Position numbers and translations under genes: made by a program. Under the pieces are notes generated by a model that was not told the DNA's origin, did no database searches, and was given only the letters and a program-made list of their open reading frames with translations. Positions 49,640-61,529 of a stretch of DNA of 64,000 bases are shown here, one piece after another (position 1 is the stretch's first letter; each line of letters opens with the position of its first letter). The DNA is from Symbiodinium natans (Eukaryota; Sar; Dinophyceae; Suessiales; Symbiodiniaceae): contig CAJNDS010000744.1 in the NCBI GenBank assembly GCA_905221605.1, positions 1 through 64,000 on the forward strand, written 5' to 3'.

Positions 49640-51180
49640 ATCATGACATACGTGTTGCAATTTTATGTGAAGCCGCCTTGATCCGGCGTAAGAAAAACAT
49701 CCATCTCGAGAGCCTTAACATACTGAGCTGAATCATTTTCATAATATTGTTTTTACAAGCTTTTCCTGTCGTGGCCATAATCCGTATACGACTGCGGGCA
49801 AATTGCAGATCAAGTTGCTTGGCATGGCAAATATAACACGGCAGGACAACACGCGCGTGCACCACAAGAGAGTAGGCCACCGTGCAGGGCACACCTGCAG
49901 CAGGACACTCCTGCTGCAAACGCTGCCAGAGCCCCTTCGCCCGCCCAGCGGCACTGAACATGGGCCAACATCGACCACGCCCCCGCACCCGCGAAGCACA
50001 AGGGACCCCGTTGAAACGGGCGCTGAGCCTATCAGACACAAGTCTGTGGTTTTTGAAAGGGCTGGAGACACCATCCTGTAGGACAGACGACCAGTCACAG
50101 GACCCACGTGAGTGGGACAACGCAGAAGCACAACCAACAAAGCAAGTGCCACAGCAGCTCCACTCCTGCCACTATGCACAGCACTTATCGCAAGTGCACG
50201 CTACATGGTTGCCAAGAACACCTGCGACCCGAACGGCGTGCTGAGAAGATTTTCGCAGGCGCTCAAGCATTCCAGCCAAACGCAAAACGTCAGCCACAAG
50301 CTTGCAGCTCGGCACCATCTGCGGCGAAAGAACCCTCCCAGCATCTTGACCACTCGGACGGCCTTGCTTCTCTGCACGAGTCGAGGTCTAGCCACTGCGC
50401 AATGGGAGAGCTGATGCACGATGGAAACATGTTGCTGAGAGCGCGGAAGGAGCGGAAGCTTCTCCTGGCACTTTGCGCACGCCCACCCTCCTTTGACAAC
50501 GGGAGTGTCTACACTCGGCTGGACACAATCTGGGGCTGACTCGCTGACAGCGCACTTTGTGAAACGCGCTTCGCGGGACACCAGGGCGTGCATGCATGAC
50601 GCGCGCGCGCGTTGCGCGTCGCCCCCATTTTGCACACGTCACAACACCATTCTTCAGCGTTTGCTTCAGTGCGTTCCTGCGCGACGGGAGTGTCGTGGGC
50701 ACAGGGCTTGCGCTTTTTGCAATGAGAATGTGCATTAGGGGCGGCATGTCGCTTGCGGGCTTGCGCTTGCGCGGTCCGCGCCAAGCCCGCAGTTTGAACC
50801 GAGTCAAGGCTGGGCGTGGCCTGACTGCTACGGGCGGCTCGGGCGCGGCCGAGCGCAGGCTGTGAAGAGACGGCGCACACGCAGGCTGAGACTTGACAGC
50901 ACGCAAGCTGCGCAGAGACTGCGCGCGCGCAGACTTAACATGGCTTGGCAGGTCCGACGGAGACCACCTCTGAGCTGCGCGCAGGGATGTTTTGAGCAAG
51001 TTCTCCTTTATAGAGAAGGAGCCAAGGGCGGGGAACGCTGGCGGAAGTGTTTGTTTTACAACAACAAGACAGATTTGGGGCGCCGCCTTTCTTGGTAGTA
51101 GCCTTGCCGCCCTTGAACAGCAAAGGGTGTAGCGTTCCCACACACCTCTTCCTGCTTCCAAACTACAACCGGCAGCAAGC
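49640..51180 (-). other. GC-rich island with Cys-rich frames, possible gene remnant
   Basis: Composition differs sharply from the AT-rich flanks. On the minus strand two stretches encode W-x-C-x2-C motifs (EEWCCDVCKMG near 50,650 and GGWACAKCQEK near 50,480), each shortly after a DTPV word, in different frames. This could be a decayed or intron-split protein with repeated zinc-binding units; the first also shows N-x6-C-x2-C, loosely like a RanBP2 zinc finger. No start, splice set or family can be fixed. It lies inside copy E intron 1 and could also be unrelated inserted DNA. Confidence 0.3.
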
Positions 51181-51188
51181 CACTGACT

Positions 51189-51633
51189 TCAACCGTGGCC
51201 TGAATGGAGACCACATGCCCAGGCGGCAGCGACTACTTGCGCAACCATTGATCCAAGACATTGGCTATGGGCTGGGATCCATAGCGTAGCGAGGCTTGAT
51301 GCTTTTTGACACGCTTCCTTGCTGAGCTTTTTGTCAGGTTGCTCCATTGCTTGAGCAGCGGCACAAAAGGCTCTGTAAAAACCGTCGCCTTGGTCTCCAA
51401 CGTCTTGCTCAGTCCAACCAGTTGATCTAGCTTCATTCGGATTGCTTGGGACGGAGTTTGTCACTGCGGCGTTTGGCATATCGTCGAAGTTGTGAATCCA
51501 GAGTGTCATCTCCGCAAAGGAATTCGACATGCCCATGTGTGTAAAAACACAAGGTGATTACTGGTTGATTGCTCTCGTTTGGAAACGACCATACCTCTCC
51601 GTCTTCTCCTAGCACAAAAACGGATCGTTTCAA
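51189..51633 (-). pseudogene. Unrecognised coding fragment with apparent frameshift
   Basis: Two minus-strand frames run head to tail. The first (51,633-51,433) reads FVLGEDGEVWSFPNESNQ, then HGHVEFLCGDDTLDSQLRR; the second (51,436-51,233) begins MKLDQLVGLSKTLETKA and ends DQWLRK. They overlap by ATGA at 51,433-51,436. Residue composition looks protein-like rather than repeat-derived, but I do not recognise the family. It may be two exons or a broken gene. Confidence 0.35.
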
Positions 51634-51859
51634 CGCTGCGGGCTAAGGCAAGCACTCCAAGTAGGTGCCCAGACTCCATTCAACCGGATCTCCTCCAAAT
51701 AAGCATCAAAGTTGTCGGCCTCTAGTGCTTCTTCACGATTTTTGCCAGGTTTACGCCTGTCCCATAGCACCTCAAGCTCTTCACGATGTCCTTGCATGTA
51801 GTCGTGGATACACCGTCTTGTCTGGACCCAAGCGTACTTTTTACTTTTCGAGCCCTGCA

Positions 51860-52165
51860 GGGTTTTAGGGTTCTGACCCTAAACGGTTCAGGGTTAAGGT
51901 TTGAGTGCCCGAACCTTAAACCCTTAAGGTTAAACTCTATGGGTTCAGCTTTCAAGGGCCTAAATCTTAAACCCGAAACCCCGTAACTAAACCTTAACTC
52001 TATAGGGTTTAAAGGTCAATGGTTTAGATTTAGTTGCCGGCTTAGGTCTCAATGCCTAAGTAAAACTTAACCCTGTAGGGTTTAAAGGTTAAGGGTTTAG
52101 GCTTCATTGCTTAACCCAATAGGGTTTCTGGGCTCCTCTTGAAAACCCTAAGCCCTTAACCGATA
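51860..52165. repeat. Degenerate telomere-like tract (AACCCTA / TAGGGTT)
   Basis: Dense scatter of 'aaaccctaa' and 'tagggttta' words in both orientations, similar in texture to 4,620-5,000. Confidence 0.6.
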
Positions 52166-52419
52166 GGGTATGAGTGGCATCAGAACCTGGCACTGCACTA
52201 CCTGTACTTGTCTCTCCTGTTGCACTCTGATGCCCGCCGGAAAGTCTTTTCAGCATAGGCGTTAAAATTTATTTCACGAATCCGCATCCCCAAATTCCCA
52301 AAGGAAAAAAAAAACGTATTTCCAAAATTCCGAAAAGAAAATTGATTGTTGGAGTGTGGAGTCGTGAAAGTACAAAAGTGGTTTTGAGGTTGGTCTTGGG
52401 GGGGGAGGGGCGTACCATA

Positions 52420-52952
52420 CCTATACATATGTATACATATGTATACATATGTATACATATGTATACATATATATACATATATACATATATACATATATAC
52501 ATATATACATATATACATATATGCATATATGCATATATGCATATATACATATATACATATATATATATATACACATATACACATATACACATATACATAT
52601 ATACACATATACGTATATACATATATACATATATACATATATACATATATACATATATACATATATACATATATACATATATACATATATACATACATAT
52701 ATACATATATACATATATACATATATACATATATACATATATACATATATACATATATACATATATACATATATACATATATACATATATACATATATAC
52801 ATAACATATATACATATATACATATATACATATATACATATATACATATATACATATACATTATATACATAATATACATGTATATATACATGTATACATA
52901 TATCATATATACATATATACATATGTAAACCCCCCCCCCCCCCCCCCCCAGT
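52420..52952. repeat. (TATACA)n microsatellite ending in poly-C
   Basis: About 500 bases of TATACATA-type repeats with small variants, closed by a run of more than 20 C at 52,929-52,949. Tyr/Ile/His-rich frames here are artefacts. Confidence 0.95.
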
Positions 52953-53017
52953 GACCTACCCTTTTTCGCCTTGTCTCACGTCACCCCGCTGCACTGCAAG
53001 CAAACTCAGTGTGCAAC

Positions 53018-53202
53018 ATACATACATACATACATACATACATACATACATACATACAGACATACATACATACATACATATATACATATACACATATATA
53101 CAGATATACATATATATATATACATATATATGTATATACATATGTACATATGTATATATATATATATATACAGATATACAAACATATATATATATGTATG
53201 TG
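53018..53202. repeat. (CATA)n / (TATA)n microsatellite
   Basis: CATA tetramers (53,020-53,078) grading into TATACA, ending about 60 bases from exon 1 of copy E. Confidence 0.95.
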
Positions 53203-53259
53203 GGGAAGCATCTGTGGCTTTTAGCATTTTTGACATCTGGCAGAAACGAACCAAGTGAC

Positions 53260-53601
53260 AATCGTGTTCGTCACGGAGGTGCCTATGTTGGCACCCATGA
53301 TGATAGGGATCGCATACCTCACTGCCAACACATCAGCCCCAACCAAACCAACCACGATACTTGTGCTGGTTGACGAGGATTGCACCAGGACAGTAGCCAG
53401 GATGCCCACCATGAGGCCAGCAATAGGATTGTCAGAGAAGGTGAACAAGTTTCCGGCTCCTTTGCTGCCCAGAGCACTGAAGGAGCCACCCATAAGGTCG
53501 AGACCAAAGAGGAAAAAGTACAAGGCGATGAGGACTCCAACGATCTTCAAGGTCACCATCAAAGCAAACATCCCAGCACTCTGCTCCTTTTCTTCAGCCA
53601 T
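53260..53601 (-). CDS. SLC34/NptA-type sodium-phosphate cotransporter, copy E, exon 1
   Basis: Encodes the same 114 residues as the first exon of the sister genes (starts MAEEKEQ, ends GANIGTSVTNTI) followed by the same donor context (GTCACTTGG). The next exon in order is at 33,978. The first intron bases resemble copy D more than A to C ('TTCGTTTCTGCCAG' after the donor). Confidence 0.88.
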
Positions 53602-53652
53602 AGCGAGCTTAAGGATCCTTTGCGGCGGCGAGCGGAGCTTACTGGCAAAAAC

Positions 53653-53668
53653 GAGCCCAAAACGCTAC
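53653..53668 (-). promoter_or_regulatory. Possible relict spliced-leader sequence, copy E
   Basis: Identical 16 bases, 52-67 upstream of the copy E ATG. Confidence 0.35.
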
Positions 53669-53689
53669 AAGAAAGATCAGGAAAGGTCA

Positions 53690-54480
53690 GGTCCCACCAA
53701 CCATGGCCATGGGTAGCCATGGCATAGCCATGGCCATCAGAACTGACAGCTTCATGGCAATGATCATGCCATTGGACTGACGCTACCCTCCCCCCCCCGC
53801 CCTGTCGAGTCCTGAGATGTTGGACTCCGCAGCCACGTGTCTTCGGGCTCGAGTTCTTCCTGCTGCGACCTGGCAACGTGTGATGCGTGTGATGCGCGCT
53901 GCCTTGGGCCTTACAATGCAAGGCTTCATATATCTGAGCCTTGGGCATTACTGGCCGCCCCCATTCAATCACTAAACTTGGCGCGGCTTTGGCTAGATTA
54001 GAAATCTGCAGCAAAGAGGGTGAAACCAAAAAGCAAAAGCCGACTCGCGACAGAAGCGCATTGGTTGCATCTTCTGCGCCACCAGCTGTACCCAAACATC
54101 CTTAACTGGACGGAATCGAGAGCAGCAAGACCCAAGAACGCAAACCTGAAGGTCTCGGACTCGGGTGCGGTTGGTTTCGGGGACTGCAATCGCACACTAC
54201 TTTGAACGCATCGGGCACCATGAAGACCATTTCGGGCACCCCCGGACAACGAGATCGGGCACACTCCATGCAAAACCCGAAGCACTTTACTTCCCGCACA
54301 CCACGGCAGGCCCCGAAACAACATTCTCAAGAAAGTCGCCGACACTGCTCGCCCCCTGAACTTCACTCCCCGACACGTGCTTTACCCCCAGATCGAAAGG
54401 TTGCCCCGGAAGCCCACCCATTGACACACTGCCCAGCTCCGTCACAAATTTCCGCAAGGCCACTACAGCTCAGAGGACAA
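53690..54480. other. Upstream region of copy E, no gene
   Basis: Shares 53,840-53,960 with 31,195-31,290. The rest (54,000-54,480) has no recognised feature. The 3' end of the pseudouridine synthase gene may lie here or in the next segment but was not found. Confidence 0.4.
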
Positions 54481-54484
54481 AGTT

Positions 54485-55760
54485 CTGGGTCAGCTGGCAG
54501 TACTATCATCCAACAGCTCCCGTCTCAAACCGGACCCAAGCAACACGAGCACTGCCGCCCCTATAGAGCGCAATCTGTTTTCGCTCCGCCATGGTCGCAG
54601 CGCTAGCGCCCGGGGGCGCCGCAGCCCAGCAGGGCCATCCCGCCGACCTGACGGCCGGCTTTTTGGGGATGAGCAGTCAGGCGCAACGTGTCCTACGGGG
54701 CCATATGGCTTTGCAAGGGTCCAGGCTAGGCGAACTTGACCTTCGCAGATCTCTTAGCACAAGTACAACAATTTTCAGTTGTGGTTTACGGCTTCCAATC
54801 GTAGTCGGGCGCATGGAGGGGCCGGGGGGGGGGACCCCAGCCCAAGCTCACAGGGCCTTCTTCAGCCGCCCGAGAGCGCGCCACAGTTCAGGCGCAGCTT
54901 GCAGTGGGCAGCGGAGGAGGCAAGCCTGCACAGCCCATGCGAACCCAATGCACAGTAGCCCATGCGCAGTAGCTTATGCCCCGGCACATGCACAGCCCAC
55001 TCCGCACGCATGGAACCCAAGCCCCTACTTTTTTCTGTCGAGACTAGCGATCCCTGCACACAGAGACAGTCACATGCCGAGCTGCCTCTCCGCGAAGGTT
55101 GAAGAACCTCGGGGCGCCCAGGATCGAGGCCCGATGACGCAACGGGGGGGGGGGCGGGGGGTTGGATGGGGTGTTCCTCTGCTCTCTGGGGAAGCTTAGT
55201 CCCTTTCACTTCGGTCATTTCAGTCAATCTTTAGTCTCCACTTTAGTCTCGCTCCTCTTTTGCCCAAAGAGCGGTTGCACGACTGCGTTTTTCCCGGACA
55301 GGGCCATCCCCTCTTCGCTCGTGCGGTAAGCTTAATCTCGTTGGGCCGTTTCCTTCGGTTCTCCTTCAATGCTCGTCGCTAGGCCACCCATCCAAGGATT
55401 GGAATGATTGGATGTGATGGGCTGCTCCGTCTGAGATCCCGGCCCGATGCGGATCTTGTGAAGAAAAAGGCGGGGACAGAAGTCCTGAGCGGCCATCAGG
55501 GCTGGGGCGGTTTGGGCGGTTGGCCTGTGCGAACCCACAACCCCAAAGCCCCAGTGTGTGCATGTGTGTGCTGAACGGATAGGTCTCATGCTTACTGACT
55601 TCACCCTGACCGCCTCATGGCGCTGCTCCACCCCTTCTTTGCACACACCCAACCGTAGCGCAGACGTGCCAGGCGCGCTGCCGGCACCAACCCCGATGCA
55701 TACAAGCTGTCACCCACTAGCCTGTCAGGACGAGATCTCACAAGGGCGCAACATGCGCAG
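54485..55760. repeat. Spacer segment paralogous to 17,560-18,740
   Basis: See the left-hand partner. Matches are interrupted by indels (for example an extra 300 bases around 54,700-55,000). G runs near 54,826 and 55,145. Confidence 0.7.
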
Positions 55761-55927
55761 CAACAGCAGCCATCGGAGCAGCAAGAAGAACGCTGGTGCC
55801 GGTAGTGAATGGAACTCTAGCAACACCAGCTGCTCGCAACGCTTCCGCTTCCACGATACACAAGCAATCGACCAGTACCTCAATCATTTCAAAGCACCCC
55901 CCATAGATCAAGGCAAGGCGGGCACAC

Positions 55928-58900
55928 GGGTGACCCAAGTGCTTCATGTGCGCCCTGAGCTGGTGGGTCCTGGTGCAAAGACTCCTACGCAAACATCCCT
56001 ATGAAGCCCTGAGTTCAAGACGCTGGTCCTCAGGGTGACCATGCGGCAATGCAGAAGCGAATACCTGCTGAAAATGGGGGGGCGGCAGAGCTTGGAGGAT
56101 GTAGTTTAGGCGATTGCCCTGGCTTACCTAGGTTAGTTTTGGTTTTTAAGGTGGTGCTCGCCTTCAAGAACCTTAGGCCTCAAAGCCCAAAACCACAACG
56201 CCCACAGCCCCACGGCGTCGAGGCCTCAGGCTTATCAGACTTGCTTTGAGCTGAAGCCCAGAGGAGCCCGGCTCGCCTCTCTCTCTTGTCCGGGCACTCG
56301 TACTCGGCAAGCACCTCGCCCAGATCCGGAGATCCGCAAAAGCCAGAGCCAACTTCCACAGGCCGTGCTCATAAGGGCTTTTTCAGGAGGCTTTGAAGGC
56401 TGCCGGCCCCTCTTCATTTGCCAGCTTTCGAGCCTGGGGCTTCAGGGTGCGGAGGTGCCGAGAAACCGGACACGAGCCGCGGAATGCACCCAAAAAAGGC
56501 CCTTAACAGGTCTCAAAAGGGGCCGAAGGCCTCTTGACCCCAGCTCCCCGCGCCTCCCAAACTGTGGAGGCGGCCTGGCCGCGCGCATCCACACCTTGGA
56601 GGGCGCTTTCGATGAGGGCTGTCAGGGTGTGGGGATGGAAGGGTGAAGAGTCCCCCCCCCTCCCAATGGTATCCCCATCCCATGGTGCTTAACCCTGAAC
56701 CCACCACGAACCACGAACCACAGCCTAAACCCCTAAACCCTAAAACCTAAACCACAGAGGGGAGAGGGGAAACCCAAAACCCGCTCCCTCACCCGCAACC
56801 CTGCATCATAAATCCTAAAGCCATCACGAACGATAGGGGGGAGAGGGGAAATCCTAAACCTACAACCCTCGACCCAGACTGAAAACCCTAAACCGTGCAG
56901 CCTAACCCTCAACACCCTGAACCCTGAACACACAATGAACCAGGGACCATGAACCACGTTAGGGGGGAAACCCTAGAAACCCAAACCCAAAAGCCATGAT
57001 GAACCACGGGGGGGATTGAATGCTGACGCACATAGGGGTCGTTCGGCTTTATAGGATGCTTCATGGACGCTTGGAGACGCTCCATGTGGACCTGAAGAGA
57101 ACTCATGACACCATCCCGAGACTTGCAACAACCGCAGAGCAAAGCTAAACTAAAGCTTGAGCCGGGCCTGATACCCAATGCGAGCCGATCTCTTGCCTGG
57201 GGCCTGTGCTGACTTTCCCGGTCTCGAGGTAAGTGCTCCTCAAAAGCACGGAGCTACCGGGCAATTCAGATTCCCGATTGTCGTTGAGGTTCCGAAGCCT
57301 TGTTGAGGTTCTGTTCTAAAGCCCCGAAGGGCCTCGAATCTGCAGCTGCCCTCACACGTGCTGGAATGGTCAAAACACCCACTGTGACCCTCGTCCTTGA
57401 CACTCCGAAGCTCAACATGCTAAGCCCTGAAGCCCCAAAAGCGCCATGCAAACCTCTGAAGACTCTGACAAATCCAAGAACCCAACCCCCATCTTGCACA
57501 TCGGGAGCCCCACGTGTCAATGGCCAGGTGGCACTCGCCTCTCACCCTTCCGGAGGCGGAAGGGTTTCGGGGTGGGCGAGGGGGAGGCGGTAGGGGGGAG
57601 AAAGGTGAACAGGTGAAGACCGCAGCTGCCCTGAAATTTCTTACAAACAAGAAGTTGGTGGGGTGGAGGGCTTAGGTTGTAGGGCAGTTTAGGGTTGAAG
57701 TCCCGATTTTTTGGGTGAGGATTCTCCTTCAAAGTTGCCGGGACCCAGCCTGGGCCCCACAACACCTCAGCCACAAACCCTGAAAACCCCCAGCCTTTCC
57801 GGTGCGTAGCTTCCATGCACCAAGGCCACATAGTCCTGTTGCAGAAGTGGCCAGTCCAGTGTCAGGATAGCCCTGAGCCCGCCAACTTCCTCAATTCCAG
57901 AAGGTAACTCTGCAACGGTTTCGACAGTCACCTCAAACACGACCAAACCCCAACAACGTCTGCAACAGGAGCGATGAGTTGGGCGACGAGACGAACCCCG
58001 AAGCCCTGTGCGAGTCCTTGAGCAGCCCGAGGAGGATTTGGTTCCGTGCGTGCTCGTAGCCCTGGGGGGGGTGTCCGCTTTCTTTGCTTCTCGAAGCCCT
58101 CCCGCCCTGCACATGAGACTGCCGATGATAGCGCTCAGGCGCGCTGCCCCGTCCGACAACCGAAGGCTGACTCGGCCTTGTGCGTCTTTCCGATCAGCAG
58201 CGGGCCCGACGTCTCCACCTCGATCGGGGGGGTAGGAACAAGAACACCCCCCTACTCCAAAAGCCCGCCCAGACCGATCCCCAAACCTGGCTTCCAGCTA
58301 TATGGGTTTAGGCCCAAACAAGCCCAGAATACAAAACTGGATTACTCGAAAACCCGACGCCCTTCCTAAGGGTTTCAGGGCTTAGGCAACAAGGGCCTTG
58401 GGGGGGACCCGGTACTTTTTTGCCCCTTGCCATCCCTCCAACTTCTCACCCCTCACTCATACCTCGGGCAAACACCCCCTATTTCCTGCAGATTCTCTAA
58501 GCCTAAACGATAGCGCGAGGTGCACCCCAGCCCCAGGGCCGTCAACCTCTGCAGTCTATTCCCTGAGCCACCCGGAAGCTAATGCTGCCCCGTGGCATCC
58601 AATCGGTGCGCGAGGCCCCGGTCTAAGGTCCTGAGTGTTCTGCAAGTGTTCTCTGAATGTTCTGTGCTCTCTGCCGGGGGGCAGTGGGGTTTGGGGCTTG
58701 GGCTTCAGGGTTGAGAGCTTCGCAGGCTTAAGGGCTTTGGCTTGAGTCCCCCATGCGGAAAGGTTTGAGAAAAGAATTGCCAAAGCTGGATGTTGGGCCA
58801 AGGATCTCAAAAACTCCTTACAGGTAAGGAGCTCGAAACTGAACCCCTCGTGCTGAGGGTTCCTACACGTCTGGCCTAAGGACACAGTAAAGCACAATGG

Positions 58901-59756
58901 GAAAGCTACGTTGTGGCGCACGCTTGGTGGCAGCGGTGGATATGGCATACCTGGGCTTCGTTAGGTGGAAGACCTGACTGGGATCCGCTGCTGGTCCCTG
59001 CAGGCATCGCACACGGGATCGTGCCCGAACCTGAGTTGCTGGAGGTTTCTGAGGCGCTTATGGTTTCATGGTTTTGGGCTACTCGGGTCTAGGCTAGGAC
59101 TTTTGGTCTAGGGTTCAAATTCCTTCTGGGTGTCTGCTTTGGGGCTCTTCGGCTTGCACGCCTTACAACCAAGGTGCCAGCGATTGCATGCCAAAAGAAA
59201 TTCATACCCAAACACGAAGACCGCAATTTTCGACTCTGAAGATAAGGCTTCCCCTTAAGGCGCAGGCTGCAGCAGCAGCCAGCCTTGCAATGGCGCCGCC
59301 GACTCCTTGCGACCCGGAGGAGGGAGGAGGACCCGGGGTCTGGGATTGAAGAACCTATGAAAGGCTACTGGACAACAAATCTACAGAATAGCTAAAAAAG
59401 AGGCTCCACCACCCCACCATACCCCACCCAGCCCACATGAAACGCCTGCGCAACAAGCTTCGCGACTCGTGCCCGCCGCGCTGCGGGCGCAAGCCACACC
59501 CAGGAGGGGTCCACGCCCTGGGGAAGCAAGGGCCGAGGGCTGAGGAGATTTGCAGAGGCAGTCTGGGATTGGGTCAGTATTTTCAGGGGCTTGGGATCTA
59601 AAAGTATCAACCATGACTCGGGTGAGATGGATGATGTTTGGGGCCACAGGCCTCGATGAACTCACCCCACAACCCAAGGCTCTTCTCCCTGCCGACCTCG
59701 GGCTGGGGCGTCGTGGACCATCCACAGGGCTTCAGCACCACCGCGAGGTCCTCATC
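55928..59756 (-). CDS. RluA-family RNA pseudouridine synthase, multi-exon, incomplete
   Basis: Isomerises uridine to pseudouridine in RNA. Exons, 5' to 3': 59756-59666 (DEDLAVVLKPCGW, family motif I), 59517 to about 59440 (VDPSWVWLAPAARR), 58852-58822 (HEGFSFELLT, tentative), 58630-58597 (GLAHRLD), 58218-58177 (VETSGPLLIGKTHK), 58061-58017 (GYEHARNQILLGLLK), 57835-57795 (DYVALVHGSYAPE), 57540-57514 (GECHLAID), 56594-56554 (VDARGQAASTVWE), 56314-56277 (VLAEYECPDKRE), 55969-55928 (THQLRAHMKHLGHP). Joining gives HRLD-VETSG, with the catalytic Asp of the family, then YVALVHG and the THQ-R-HM motif, in family order. Donors are mostly GC, one is GA (58,016). The start and the exons between 57,514 and 56,594, before 55,969 and after 55,928 were not found. 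The RNA target and compartment are unknown. Confidence 0.85.
56650..57050. other. Intron with CCCTAAACC-type telomere-like words
   Basis: Repeated 'aaaccctaaaac', 'aacccta' and 'aaccacgaacc' words (56,690-56,970) inside an intron of the pseudouridine synthase gene. Confidence 0.55.
58880..59400. other. Intron-like region, nothing recognised
   Basis: Lies between tentative exons of the pseudouridine synthase gene; no motif seen. Confidence 0.4.
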
Positions 59757-59779
59757 CTTTGTTCACATACGACGTTACG

Positions 59780-61500
59780 AGCCAAGTTTAGGATTAGGGA
59801 CGAAAGCCATGGAAAGCTGGCGACAGTGTGCAGCCTGTGCGCCTACGGGCCTAGGAGTGTCTACTGACAGCACCCCCTGTTTTGTGCGACAATTGCTGCT
59901 TGCAGAACGACAAGCCAAAAGGGTAAGCACTACAGCCCGAGTCATTCACAACCCACCACCACACCCGAACCCACACAAACCCTAAAAGTATCTCAAGGAT
60001 CTCGGGATCCCAATCTCTGAGCCTTAAGCCGTTCAAGCCCCCCATGCCTCCTAAACTGCCTCTAAGCCCTGCTAACCCACATGCTACCGCTTGCCTCGTA
60101 TAGCACGCGGGGCTCCTCACGGCGGGCCGAGGCGCCACCGTTGGAGGCCTTCACTTGGTTGTGTTTGGTTTGGGAATGTTTGGGATCGTGGGATATTGAT
60201 TACGGGCTTAGGTTTGGACCTTTTGACCTTACAGCCACTGCAGGGTGTGTGCCTGGAAGTAGTATTTGCTGTGGTGGGGCGCCGCGAAGGCTGAAGAGCT
60301 TTGCGGCAAGCATCGTGCAATGCCAGTGGCATCACGCGCCACTGGTAAAGCTAGCGCCCGAGGCTCGCTGCAGTTCCAAGGATTCGAACTTCCAGCCCGA
60401 AGACCTTGAAACACCCAAACCCTCTCAAACCCCTCTCCTCCCCGACGACGCCTTCATCTCTGGCTGCCCTTGGGCGCTGAAGAAAGCTCGAGCGTGGAAG
60501 CCCTCGGCAGGGGTCAGCGCTCAATACGATTAGAGGATGCCCTCTTGCTACAAGCTGGGTCAAGTCTGGAGCAACTACTCAGCAACTACTCCATGCATCC
60601 TCAAGACTTTGCAAATTCTTGCTCTGGGTGCTGGGCAGGCGCTGGCACAGTGCCCTGGTCGTGGGCTGCGTTGAAGGGGTCAGAGTTGAGGCTTTAGAGG
60701 GTGCTTCAGAAGTTTTGGCTTCAAGCGTTTGCTGCATTTCGTTGAGCCAAATGGTCTGGATTCGGAAAGTTGAGGGCCGCATGGCGATTGCGAGTTGGAT
60801 GGCCCTGAATCAACAGCTTGAACTAGCTTGAACTACTTCCCCTAAGCTACGTCTGCAAAATCTGGGGCCCCCCCCCCTCCCCCACAAAAAAAAAAAACAG
60901 AGGCGATGCTTGAACCCTCTTTTGGAACATCAGTGGCACCCAGTCAGGGAAGAGAGCGAAGGCCTTCCAAGCAGTCCCGGAGAGGTGCGCCACGCAGTTG
61001 TGCTTCAGCTGGTCGGAGCAGGCGGCCTTGGCCAGTTTCGGATACGTTTGCTCCAACGTCCAAGCCCCGTGGCCCGAGATTCTGGGAACTTTGGGGCTTT
61101 GTTGGTTGAGATCTCTCAAGGCACTCAGGGGGCACGGCCGGCGAAGCTGGGGCTACGGGCGTTCACACACCGCCGAGGTCCGCAGGCTTCGTCTTCCGTC
61201 CTTGCATAGGGGCGTTTTTGGGCGCGAGGCTCTGTGGTATCAGAAGCGATGGGTGTTGTCTCACGATTCGTGCTGGAGCACCTGGCTCCGTTGCCAAGCT
61301 GTAGATGCTTCTTGGGCGGCTCGGCCAAAAGACTCGGAAGCTGGTGGACACTCGGAACCAAGCCCCACATGACTTTCTTAAGCGGATGCTTGCCAGGCCG
61401 CCCGCGGGCAGCCCCTGGATTTGGAACTTTCATTGCGGCTTTACTGCAAAGGTCGTCAACCTGCCCCGACAGGAGCAAAGCCTTAAGAAAACTTGGTCGG
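59780..61500. other. GC-rich region upstream of motif I exon, possible 5' exons
   Basis: Minus-strand stretches with protein-like composition (LALHDACRKALQPSRR near 60,300; STFRIQTIWLNEMQQ near 60,750; EQTYPKLAKAACSD near 61,040) could be N-terminal exons of the pseudouridine synthase or another gene. No family motif or consistent splice set was found, so no gene is called. An A/C run lies at 60,870-60,896. Confidence 0.3.
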
Positions 61501-61529
61501 GGACCACGCAAAGGCATTCTTAAGCTGGT

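Noticed and set aside
52198-53373. Frames encoding Tyr-Ile-His or Met-Tyr-Ile-Cys runs on both strands
   Set aside because: Direct translation of TATACA/CATA microsatellites.
57050-57110. Minus-strand QVHMERLQASMKHPI as the RluA THQ-R-HM exon
   Set aside because: It lies upstream of the VDARGQAASTVWE exon, out of family order, and the 55,928-55,969 segment (THQLRAHMKHLGHP) fits far better.
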